Source: CAWIJJ01 sp963836405 (GTDB lineage: Bacteria > Acidobacteriota > Terriglobia > Bryobacterales > Bryobacteraceae). Taken from it: a stretch of 64,000 nt of DNA. This document shows, one piece after another, positions 39,877 through 48,898 of this stretch (position 1 is the stretch's first letter; each line of letters starts with the position of its first letter). The position numbers were made by a program, and so were the translations under genes. Where the stretch lies: the NCBI GenBank assembly GCA_963836405.1, contig CAWIJL010000014.1, positions 1-64,000 of the forward strand, given 5' to 3'. Under the pieces are notes generated by a model. It searched no databases, had not been told where the DNA came from, and was given only the letters and a program-made list of their open reading frames with translations.

Positions 39877-42404
39877 ATCGTCTCTACCGGGCGTTGCTCC
39901 GCCTCTATCCCGCGGGTTTTCGCGAGGAGTACTCGAGTGCCCTGGAACGGCAGCTAGCCGATGAATACCGCGATTCGGGTGGTGGGCCGCGGTTCTGGCT
40001 TCGCGTGCTCAGAGACCTGGCCATCACGATTCCGGCGGAGGCGGGACGCGAGATGAGGCAGGATCTGCGATACGCATTGCGCGTTTACCGGCAGCGCAGC
40101 CTGGTGACGATTCTGGCGCTGGCCGCTCTCTCGATGGGCATCGGAGCCACCACGGGGGTATTCAGCGTCCTGAACGCTCTGCTTCTGCGCTCGCTGCCGT
40201 TCCGCGAACCGGATCGCCTGGTCCAATTGGTGGTTCCGAAAGTAAACGCCCTTTCCGGGCGCGGCGCCTTCTACCGGTGGGCCTCGGCAAGCCCGTACGC
40301 GGAGAGCGTCGCCACGTATTCGGTCCATGAGATGAACCTCGGGCTGACGGGCGGCACTGCCCGCGTGAAGGTGGCGGAAGCGTCGGCAAATTTCTTCCGG
40401 ACCATGGGCGCCCGCATGTCCATTGGCCGCGGGTTCGCGCCGGAGGAGGATGGCAAGGGAAAGGACCGCGTCGCGGTGATCGGCTACGGCCTGTGGCAGG
40501 AACTCTTCGGGGGCGACCCGGGAGTGCTGGGCAGGACCGTTCGGGTCAACGGCACGACCCTGCATGTGGCCGGCGTCGCGCCGCCGCGATTCGATTTCCC
40601 CGGCCGCACCGCCCTATGGACGGCCAGCGTGTTCAACTTCGACACCCTTCCGAAGGGCGGCGTCTCTTTCTGGGAGACGGTGGCCCGGTTGAAGCCGGGG
40701 CTGCCGCTCGCGCGTGCCCGCTCCATGTTCGAGACCGAAACCGGCCCGCGCCAGCCGGCCCGGCCCGGCAGCATCGAGCCGGCCCTGGTTCCCCTGCGCG
40801 ACCGGTTAGCCGGCCCGGTGCGGCAAGCCTCATGGGTGCTGATGGGGGTTGCGGCATTCGTCCTGCTGATTGCGTGCGCCAATGTTGCCCACCTGCTCCT
40901 GTCGCGGGTTTCCGATCGCCGGCCGGAGCTGGCCATCCGCGCGGCGCTGGGCGCAAGCCTTGCCCGGCTGGTTCAACAACTCGTTACCGAAAGCATGCTG
41001 TTGACTACCGTGGCCACGGCCGTGGGACTGGCCGTCGCGGCATGGGCCTCGCGCCTTGCCGCCATGGCTCAACCTGCGCAGCTCGAGGCACAGTCATACG
41101 AGATCCTCGACTGGCAGGTGTTTGCGTTCGCAATCGGCTTGGCGGCTGCCATCGGGCTTTTCTTCGGCGTAGCCCCGGCGTTTCTCATGGGCCGCCTGCA
41201 ACCGTCGGGCGAGACGGTGCGCAGCCAGGCCGGATCGCGCCGGTCGGGCGTTGCGCGTATGCGGTCCGCACTTGTGGCGGCGCAGGCCGCACTCACCCTG
41301 GTGCTACTGGCGGGGTCGTTCCTGCTGGGCAGGACGTTTCTGCGGCTGCTCGATACCGACCTGGGATTCCGTACGGGCGGACTGGTGACGATGTCGGTCT
41401 CGCTGAGCGGCAGCCGCTACGAGGCGGACGGGCTCGCGGGCGGGTATTACCGCCAGGCGCTGGAGCGGTTGCGCGCCGTTCCGGGCGTGGAATCCGCCGG
41501 CGGGGCGCCGTACCTGCCGCTGCTCGACCAAGCCTACATGGGCATGGAGTACTCCCTCGATCCGGCACACAAGGTTCCCATGAGCTTCACGATGGCAGCC
41601 ACGCCGGATTACTTCCGGACCATGGGAACCAGCATGGTGGAAGGCCGGGAATTTCGCGACGGCGAAGCATCCGGTTCGGTGATTGTGAATGAGGCGTTCG
41701 TCCGCCAACTCGGCGCGGGGCCATCGCTGACGGGCAAGCAGATTTGGGACTACCGCCGGAGAGCGCAGTACACCGTGGTTGGTGTGGCGCGCGACATGCT
41801 GCTTCGCGGGCCGGCTTCCAAGCCATGGCCGCAGGTGTACTTCCCCGTGGAACGGTTCTCTTCGGGCTTCATCACTTTTGTGGCGCGGGTTCGGGGCGAC
41901 GCGCGCCAGATGCTGGCGGCGTGCCGCGACGCGGTACGGCTGGCCGATCCGCAGATCGCGGTGTACGACGTGAAGACGCTCGACCAGCGGCTGGCCGATA
42001 ACCTCGCGCGTCCGCGCTTCTACACGACGGCGATCGTGTTCTTCGGATCTTTCGCGATGCTCCTGGCGGTAATCGGAATCTACGGCGTGGCCTCGTATTC
42101 GATTGCGCAGCGCAAGCACGAGATCGGCGTGCGGATGGCGATCGGCGCCGGTCCGTCGCGCCTGCGCCGCATGCTCCTGTGGGAGAACCTGGCGCCGTTG
42201 GGAGCGGGCCTCGCCGCCGGAATCGCGGGAGCCTATGCGCTCAAACACTCGCTCGAACGCCTGGTCTACTCCGCTCCTCCTCTCGAAGCGGGCACGGTGC
42301 TTGGCGCCGCCGTGGTGCTCTCGGTTGCGGCAGCGGCGGCGGTGTGGATCGCCGGCCGCCGGGTCCTGCGCATGGATCCTACCGCGGCCCTGCGGCTTGA
42401 GTGA
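39873..42404 (+). CDS. ADOP-type ABC transporter permease (MacB/FtsX-like)
   Basis: 843 aa. A cytosolic N-terminal segment characteristic of the 'acidobacterial duplicated orphan permease' group (MNRLYRALLRLYPAGFREEY) leads to two MacB-core/FtsX modules. Membrane helices lie near residues 80-100 and 320-480 and in the last ~130 residues (ASYSIAQRKHEIGVRMAIGA, the FtsX signature). No ATPase gene is adjacent, as usual for these 'orphan' permeases. It is probably involved in export of peptides or lipids or in envelope stress. Confidence 0.88.
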   Translation: MNRLYRALLRLYPAGFREEYSSALERQLADEYRDSGGGPRFWLRVLRDLAITIPAEAGREMRQDLRYALRVYRQRSLVTILALAALSMGIGATTGVFSVLNALLLRSLPFREPDRLVQLVVPKVNALSGRGAFYRWASASPYAESVATYSVHEMNLGLTGGTARVKVAEASANFFRTMGARMSIGRGFAPEEDGKGKDRVAVIGYGLWQELFGGDPGVLGRTVRVNGTTLHVAGVAPPRFDFPGRTALWTASVFNFDTLPKGGVSFWETVARLKPGLPLARARSMFETETGPRQPARPGSIEPALVPLRDRLAGPVRQASWVLMGVAAFVLLIACANVAHLLLSRVSDRRPELAIRAALGASLARLVQQLVTESMLLTTVATAVGLAVAAWASRLAAMAQPAQLEAQSYEILDWQVFAFAIGLAAAIGLFFGVAPAFLMGRLQPSGETVRSQAGSRRSGVARMRSALVAAQAALTLVLLAGSFLLGRTFLRLLDTDLGFRTGGLVTMSVSLSGSRYEADGLAGGYYRQALERLRAVPGVESAGGAPYLPLLDQAYMGMEYSLDPAHKVPMSFTMAATPDYFRTMGTSMVEGREFRDGEASGSVIVNEAFVRQLGAGPSLTGKQIWDYRRRAQYTVVGVARDMLLRGPASKPWPQVYFPVERFSSGFITFVARVRGDARQMLAACRDAVRLADPQIAVYDVKTLDQRLADNLARPRFYTTAIVFFGSFAMLLAVIGIYGVASYSIAQRKHEIGVRMAIGAGPSRLRRMLLWENLAPLGAGLAAGIAGAYALKHSLERLVYSAPPLEAGTVLGAAVVLSVAAAAAVWIAGRRVLRMDPTAALRLE

Positions 42405-42860
42405 ACCGCGCGAATCGGAAGTCGCGCCCGGGAAGGTAGGTGAGGAAGACTGCCATACCTACCCTAGCGCTACGAGCAATACGCGTTGGGCCAGACCTGG
42501 ACGTCAGACGACCAACCGCCGTACGGATCGTTCGTGCAACCGATGTAATCCCATGTCCCTGGGTAGAATGGGTGTCCGCAATCATGATCTGGCCATCTGA
42601 ATTAACCCGCGACCAAGATCGGCGGAGGTCGCATTCGTTAGACGACCTCTCTGCTGAGTGAGAGCAGCCCACGCCCGTCACCTGCTTCCGTCTTGAAAGC
42701 TCCGATCCAAACTGCCTTCACGACAACCGTCGAGGACACCCTGGGAAACGTTGGGTTGAGCGCCGTATACCCATCTGGCGGAGAGAAGCGCGGGTAACGG
42801 ATTTGCCGGCCTTGCTTTCGCCGAGCAGACTTAACGACAACCAAGTCTTGAGTGTTGTAA
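42405..42860. other. 456 bp without a confident gene
   Basis: A hairpin-capable pair (aggtaggt/acctacc, near 42434 and 42460) follows the permease stop and may end its transcript. An open frame on the minus strand (42638-42907) has no recognised similarity. Confidence 0.4.
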
Positions 42861-43292
42861 CTAATTGGCGGTCGGCCTAACAATACTATCAACGATGAGA
42901 ACATCAACAGCCATTTTTGATGAACGCATCACCAGACCCAGTTGCGCTTGAACAGCCTGCTCAAGCAATGGATATTGACTATTGGCAAGACGTGTCGTGA
43001 AGGACAGGTCTATTTTGTATTCGCCACTAAGCCCGGTCAGATCCCGTACCGGATACCGACTGGTGTATATTGATAGCACTCGAGCTAGCTCACTCATGCT
43101 CATCCCGCGTTTTGGTGCGAACGGCCGTTGATAACGATCGCACGGCCGCTCTTGCCCCTCCCATGAGATATGTACACCGCAGCCAGTATCCGTTGAGCTT
43201 GCGGGCTTTAACTTGTGCCCTTTGGAAGCCACCCTTAGCTCATACGCCAAGACAAAGACGACCAAAGGAGGCAAACGGAAAACGCTGTACAT
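42861..43292 (-). pseudogene. TIGR03435-family protein, C-terminal part
   Basis: Reads VLAYELRVASKGHKLKPASS, MSELARVLSIYTSRYPVRDL, TGLSGEYKIDLSF and LEQAVQAQLGLVMRSSKMAV DVLIVDSI, the C-terminal half of the TIGR03435 family. The usual signal peptide and N-terminal ~100 residues are absent, and the first residues (MYSVFRLPPLV) replace them, so it is probably a 5'-truncated gene. Second such remnant in the window. Confidence 0.65.
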
Positions 43293-43349
43293 TTGCAGAG
43301 ACGCATGGTTTTTAGAATCGCTCGCATGACGTAATAATCAGCTTTAGAT

Positions 43350-44321
43350 CTAGAAACCTTCCCACACGTAAGCCGGGAAGCGGCGCACGGTGATGAAACC
43401 GACGCGCTCGTAAAGGCCCACCGCCCCGTAATTCTCCGCCGTGACCGTGAGGCTGGCCGAGTTGCAGCCCATGTCCCGCAGCGTGAGAAGCGATTGTCGA
43501 AGCAGCGCGTGTCCGATACCTGTGCCCTTCACGGCGGGAGAAACGCAGATCTGGGTGATGTGACCGGATTCGGGCCCCACCAGGCTGGCCAGCGAAAGCC
43601 CGCACAGGCGGCCATCGGGCTCCAGCGCCATATAGGATGCGGGCCGGAAGAACTGGCCGCACCCGGGATACTGGACGACGTTGTAGAGGAAACGGCGGGC
43701 GCCCAGCGATGTCCGGTACTGGTCGTTGATCCGGCTGTCGACGTGCCCGCAATAAGCCTGGGAAATCAACGCGGCCGCGTGTTCCTGGTAGTGATCGGAC
43801 CATCGCTCCAGGTACATGGGGCGGCGCACGCGTCCTTCCGTAAGTTCGGCCCGGCGAAGTTCGATCCGCATGAAGTTACGGGGAAAGAGGCTCAGCGAAT
43901 TGGAAAACGGAACCTCCCGAAGCGGATCGGGACTGAGCATCATGAGCTGCGACTCGATGCGCCGGATGGAGGGATTCTCCATGAGCGCGCTCAGGCCCGA
44001 TGCCAGCAGGCTGTTCTCGCGATCCGCGGTGCGGAACTCTTCCACCACGAAAAGATCGCCGAGCAGCCCCTTGCCTTCCTCGAGCACGTAATAGAGGTAT
44101 CCGGTCACGGTGCCGGATTCGAGGATGGCGCTGCCGTGGAGGGCGCGAAGGTCGACGAAGCGCCGCACCAGGTCCGCGGACTTCTCGAAATCCCACTCCA
44201 TCTGTTCGCGCCAGGCGGCGGTCTCTTCCTGAAGGAGCGGTTCCAGGTCGCGTGCGGACAGGCGCCGGAGGTCGACGATTTCCCGCGACCGCGAAGGAGC
44301 CGGATGTAGCCGGGCAGCCAT
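43350..44321 (-). CDS. GNAT-family N-acetyltransferase
   Basis: 323 aa. The C-terminal GNAT domain carries the acetyl-CoA loop VSPAVKGTGIGHALLRQSLL and the later ENYGAVGLYERVGF. The N-terminal half (YLYYVLEEGKGLLGDLFVVE) looks like a second, degenerate GNAT fold. The acceptor is unknown. It starts 10 bases after the stop of the M49 peptidase gene, on the same strand. Confidence 0.85.
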   Translation of the reverse strand: MAARLHPAPSRSREIVDLRRLSARDLEPLLQEETAAWREQMEWDFEKSADLVRRFVDLRALHGSAILESGTVTGYLYYVLEEGKGLLGDLFVVEEFRTADRENSLLASGLSALMENPSIRRIESQLMMLSPDPLREVPFSNSLSLFPRNFMRIELRRAELTEGRVRRPMYLERWSDHYQEHAAALISQAYCGHVDSRINDQYRTSLGARRFLYNVVQYPGCGQFFRPASYMALEPDGRLCGLSLASLVGPESGHITQICVSPAVKGTGIGHALLRQSLLTLRDMGCNSASLTVTAENYGAVGLYERVGFITVRRFPAYVWEGF

Positions 44322-44331
44322 CAAAGGTTCC

Positions 44332-46343
44332 CTATTGTAACCCGAAGACCGCGGCGTAGCTCAGTTGCTGGCGCGTGAAGTCCCGCGGATAGGAAATCGA
44401 TACGGAAACGACCTTTCCCGACGGATCGAATTTGGCGGAAAGGTCCGAGTTGATGCCGCACCAGTAAGTTGGCACGTCCAGCTTGTCGAAACGAGCAATC
44501 ACCTGGTCGCGCAGTTTGGGGTCGAAATGCACGGCGTACTTGTCCACCAGGGCCTTGATTGCCGGGTAATCGCCCTCGGCCTTGATCCGCATCAGTTCCG
44601 CCAGCAATTCGCCCACTCCTTTCCGCATCTTCTGGAAGTCCGTGACTTGCAGGTAGGTCTTGCCGTTGCGCTGGATCCTGGCGATGGCGCCCGTCTTGTC
44701 CATGATGTAGTTGACGATGAGCTGGCGGTTGCGCTGGTGGTCCTCCTCGATGGAGTCGCCCGCCGGAATCCGCTGCAATTGCGTCAGGGCCACTCTGGCG
44801 GCGCTGTAGTACATGGCTTTGGCCACGTCCGGGCTTGAAACCAGGCCGAGCTGTTGAAGCTTGGGATCCCAGATATTCCAAAGCGCCATGAGGTCCGCCC
44901 GCGCCTCTTCGAGCGTCGAGTAATACTCCTTGAGGTACGCTTCCGAGCCTCCCTGAAGCTTCGGATTCAGTTTGCCGGAACCGTGGCCGATCACTTCGTG
45001 AAGCGCGGTCATCATGTCGGACGCCTCTTCGCCGTACTTCTTCGAAATAGCGATCTCTTCCTGGCCGGCCGCGAACTCCTCGAGCGGTCCGAAGCCGGTG
45101 CCGCGCGAATGGCTCGCGAACTTCCGGTAAACAGGAAACTCTTACTGCCGTATTTTTCGCGGATCTGGTTTTCGTTGGGCAGGTTGTCGCCCACCGTGTT
45201 GACATGGAAATCGCCCGTCTCGATCACCGTCTCGACGGCCTTGGCCAGCGGCGGTTTCACTCCCTGCTTCTTATATTGAGGCGCCCACGGCGCGTGGTCC
45301 TCGAAGTACTGCGCGTTGGCGGCGAGTTTCACCATGGCGCCGTTGAGCTTCTGGTCGGTGATGCTGACGAAGCTTTGCGAAGTGCCCTTGGCGGCGCGGG
45401 CATCGCGATAAACCTCGATGAAGCCGTTGGCAAAGTCGACCGCCGGATTGTTCTGCACCCAGGCTACCCCAAAGCGGATCCAGTCGGCCGGGTCTCCGGT
45501 CCGATAGTAGCGGATCAGCGCGGAGAGAACCGGCTCCTGGCCCGGCTCAGCGTACGCGCGCGCCTTCTCCAACGCTTCGTTGGCCTTCTGAAGAAACACC
45601 GCGTAAAGGCCGGGCGCAACCTTCCCGTCCGGCGTTCCGGCGCGGTAAACCTCTTCCACCAGCTTCCCGGAACCGTTTCTTACCAGGCGCGAATTGAGCG
45701 GGTACTTGTCCGCAAATCCTTTGAGGTCGGCCATGCTGACGCCGCGGTAGAAATTGTTGGCGCTGGCGGCGAGGATGTCCAGGTTGCCGCGCGGGCTTTT
45801 GGCCGTGATCATGGGCTCGAAATCGGGGTCGAAGAGGGACTGTCGCAGGGCCGCGAGTTCGCGGTCCAGGCCGGTCTGGCTGTCGACGATCGCGCCATAG
45901 GCGGGTCTCCCTTTGAATCCGCCGGCCCGGAACACGGCGGCGGCCGAGGATTTCAGCTCCTCGAAGGTGAATGCGGGCAGGAATTTCTGCGCGGTGGTGT
46001 CGTTGTGGTTGCCGCGGTTGGCCCAAAACAGCTTCGCAAAGTCCGAGATCTTCTTGCGCACGGGCGCGCCGAGCGCATCCTGGTGGAGCATCAGAGCGTC
46101 CAGAATGCGTTTCTGCCGCAGGCCCCAGATGGAGTTCTGGTCGTAGACGATCGGATCTATGGCGATGGATGCCTGCGCCAGCCAGTAGGCCAGGGCCTGC
46201 TGGCGCGGGGAAAGGGTTTTGAAGCTTTCGGCCTCCACCTGAAGAAAGCCGGTGGAACCGACGCGCTCAACCAGTGCGGGTTCGGCGGCGAAGGCGGAAA
46301 CACACAGCCCTATGAAAGCAACGACGCGCAAAGAGCGGCTCAT
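44332..46343 (-). pseudogene. M49 (dipeptidyl-peptidase III-like) peptidase with one frameshift
   Basis: An N-terminal signal peptide (MSRSLRVVAFIGLCVSAFAA) and about 390 residues (FANGFIEVYRDARAAKGTSQ, NLPNENQIREKYGSKSFLFT) run in one frame until about 45115. The next frame continues FASHSRGTGFGPLEEF, then carries the zinc motif HEVIGHG (M49 HEXXGH type) and EEARADLMALWN (third ligand). One indel near 45110-45125 joins them into about 670 aa, the usual family length. It would hydrolyse peptides outside the cytoplasm if intact. Confidence 0.85.
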
Positions 46344-46411
46344 CTACGACTATGGTAGCGCCCCGGCGGGCGGGGATTGCCGGTGCGCCGGGAGAGCGAT
46401 ATGCTTGCGAC

Positions 46412-48847
46412 ATGGCTCGTCGCACGAAGGGCGCGGCGCTGTCCGTTGCGATCCTGGCCGGCGTTTTGCTGGTTCGCGGTGCGGCGTGGCAGGCGCAGGA
46501 ACCTCTCTATCCGCTGCCGGAAAAATCCGGACCGCTGCGCAAGGCGATGCTGCTGCTGCGCGAAAGCAAGACCGCGGAGGCGCGCAAGGAACTGGAGCAA
46601 CGCCGGAAAGAACACCCGGAAGACGCGGATGTCCTGTACCAGATCGCGCGATCGTACCTGATCGATTTCTACAGCAACCAGTCCCCCGAGCAGCGGCGCG
46701 TCTCGCTGGGCCTCGCCATGGAAACGCTGAGCGCGGTCCTCAAGCTCAATCCCGACCACGTTCCAGCCCTGCGCGCCAAAGCCGTGATTCACGCCCGCGC
46801 CGAATTGCTGTACTATGACCCCGACCTCTCCTTCCAACTGGCGGACCGGGTAGCCAAGCTGGAGCCGCACGCCAACGCTTTCCTGCTCAACCTGAGCGAA
46901 TGGCTGAGCGGCGAGGTGCGGTTCACGGAAGAAAGCGCCCACCGCGTGCCGCACGACCCGCTGCTGGGCCTGGACCGCTCGATCGACCTGCTCGAACAGG
47001 TGATCGACAACGCCATTCCTTACAGCAACGAGGAAACGGCGGCCTACTTCCTGATGGGCAATACCCTTTCCCGCCGCGGCAATTTCCGCGACGCGATCAA
47101 CTATTACCAGCAGGAACTCAAGCGCTCGGTTTCCGTCGAGCAGCGCGTGGCGGCCCTCCGTGAGATGGGCGCCTGCTACTACCGCATGGGCGATTACATC
47201 GAGGCCGCCCGGAAGTTCTACGAAGCCACGCAATGGCAGCGCAACCCGGTGGACCAGTACCTTTTCACGCTGGCCCTGAACCTGGTGGAGGGCCCGCGGC
47301 CCCCGCTCCCCGAATCCGCCCTGTTTCCCATGGAGACAGGCAAGCCCGGCGCAGGCGCGCTGCTGGCCTTTGAAGACATCGCCCCCGCCGCCGGACTACG
47401 CGCTGTGAATGGAAACGGCACCGCCGCATGGGGGGACATCGACGGCGACGGCGACCTGGACCTGATGGTGGCCGGCAGCGGCGTCTTCCTGCGCGTCTAC
47501 CGCAATGCCGGCGGGAAGTTCACCGACGTCACCGAAGACGTCGGGCTCGGTCACGTGCCGAGCGGCTACTCCCTGAACCTGGTGGACTACGACAACGACG
47601 GCCAGCCCGACCTGTACATGTCGTTGAACGGATGGAGCGGGCCGATGGCGAACCGCCTTTATCACAACGAAGGCGGCCGCTTCGTCGATGTTTCGAAAAA
47701 GAGCGGCGCCGACGATCCGGGTTCCGGCTTCGTTTCGCTCTGGGGCGACCTGGATAACGACGGCTGGCTCGACCTGGTGGTTGCCAACGGCGTGTTGAAG
47801 GAAGGGAGCGTCACCCAGATCTACCGCAACAACGGCGACGGCACCTTTCGCAATGTGACCCGGGAAGCCGGCCTGAACGAGCCTTCGTCTTACGGAACGA
47901 TCGGCATCGCGCTGGGCGATTACGACCAGGACGGGCGGCTGGACCTGCTGATCAACGGCCTCGACGGCGCCCCGAACCGCCTCTACCATAACCTGGGCGG
48001 CATGAAGTTCGCGGACGTGGCCGCCAAGGCGGGCATAGCGCAGGCGCCGCACAATGGCTTCGTCTGCTTCTTCTTCGACTACAACAACGACGGACGGCCG
48101 GACATCCTGACCACCGCTCTGGCGCCCTGGGAGGCGGCCGTGGACGGATTGCGCAAGGGCTTTTCGCCGCCGTCGGCGCGCGCAGTACATCCCGATTCGA
48201 GCCGGCTGTTCCGCAACAACGGGGACGGCACGTTCACGGATGTCACTTTCCAGGCGAAGCTGTACTATCCGACGGGCACCATGGGCGCCGGAGTGGCAGA
48301 CCTCGACAACGACGGCTACATGGACGTCTACATCGGAACGGGCGATCCGCAGATGAGCCGCATCGAACCCAACCGGCTGTTTCACAACCGCGGAGACGGC
48401 ACCTTCGAAGACGTGACCAACCTCGTCGATATGGCGCGCCCGGGCAACAAGGGACACGGCGTCGCGTTTGCGGACCTCGATAAGGACGGCGCGCTGGACG
48501 TCTTCGCGCAACTCGGCGGCCATTACCCGGGAGACCACGTGCGCAACGCCCTTTACCATAACCTCAAGGCGGCAAAGAATCACTGGCTCGAGATCGACCT
48601 GCGCGGCGTAAAGAGCAATCGCATGGCGATCGGGGCCGCGATCACGGTGAAGGCGGGGGACATGATTGTCTACCGTGAAGTGAAGGGCAGCGAGGGCTTC
48701 GGGGCCACCAGCATGCTCCGGCAGCATTTCGGCCTGGGGCCGCACGCCAGGGCCGATTCGGTCGAGATCCGCTGGCCCAGCGGAGACAGGCAGGTACTCG
48801 AACAGGTTGAGGCGAACCGCATAATTTCGGTGGTCGAAGGCCAATAG
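46412..48847 (+). CDS. TPR-FG-GAP-ASPIC/UnbV (CRTAC1-like) exported protein
   Basis: 811 aa. A signal/anchor helix (GAALSVAILAGVLLVRGAAW) is followed by TPR-like helices up to about residue 300. Next come FG-GAP/VCBS repeats with calcium-binding loops (WGDIDGDGDLDLMVAG, LVDYDNDGQPDLYMS, DLDNDGYMDVYIG), forming a beta-propeller. A C-terminal ASPIC/UnbV domain closes it (VEIRWPSGDRQVLEQVEANR). Such proteins are common in acidobacteria; an extracellular binding or adhesion role is likely. The start at 46412 was chosen by the signal sequence. Confidence 0.85.
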   Translation: MARRTKGAALSVAILAGVLLVRGAAWQAQEPLYPLPEKSGPLRKAMLLLRESKTAEARKELEQRRKEHPEDADVLYQIARSYLIDFYSNQSPEQRRVSLGLAMETLSAVLKLNPDHVPALRAKAVIHARAELLYYDPDLSFQLADRVAKLEPHANAFLLNLSEWLSGEVRFTEESAHRVPHDPLLGLDRSIDLLEQVIDNAIPYSNEETAAYFLMGNTLSRRGNFRDAINYYQQELKRSVSVEQRVAALREMGACYYRMGDYIEAARKFYEATQWQRNPVDQYLFTLALNLVEGPRPPLPESALFPMETGKPGAGALLAFEDIAPAAGLRAVNGNGTAAWGDIDGDGDLDLMVAGSGVFLRVYRNAGGKFTDVTEDVGLGHVPSGYSLNLVDYDNDGQPDLYMSLNGWSGPMANRLYHNEGGRFVDVSKKSGADDPGSGFVSLWGDLDNDGWLDLVVANGVLKEGSVTQIYRNNGDGTFRNVTREAGLNEPSSYGTIGIALGDYDQDGRLDLLINGLDGAPNRLYHNLGGMKFADVAAKAGIAQAPHNGFVCFFFDYNNDGRPDILTTALAPWEAAVDGLRKGFSPPSARAVHPDSSRLFRNNGDGTFTDVTFQAKLYYPTGTMGAGVADLDNDGYMDVYIGTGDPQMSRIEPNRLFHNRGDGTFEDVTNLVDMARPGNKGHGVAFADLDKDGALDVFAQLGGHYPGDHVRNALYHNLKAAKNHWLEIDLRGVKSNRMAIGAAITVKAGDMIVYREVKGSEGFGATSMLRQHFGLGPHARADSVEIRWPSGDRQVLEQVEANRIISVVEGQ

Positions 48848-48882
48848 AAAGGCGGCCCCGGAGCGAGGCCGCCTTTCGTTTT
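48848..48882. terminator. intrinsic terminator, usable from both strands
   Basis: A 10-bp stem aaaggcggcc/ggccgccttt (48848-48857 and 48867-48876) with a 9-base loop is followed by cgtttt. It separates the convergent CRTAC1-like and TonB-receptor genes. Confidence 0.85.
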
Positions 48883-48898
48883 CAGGTTGCGGTTTTTC

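Noticed and set aside
42638..42907. 89-codon minus-strand frame after the ADOP permease
   Set aside because: No recognisable similarity, no clear ribosome-binding site, and it overlaps the TIGR03435 remnant by 47 bases. It could be a remnant but I cannot support a gene.
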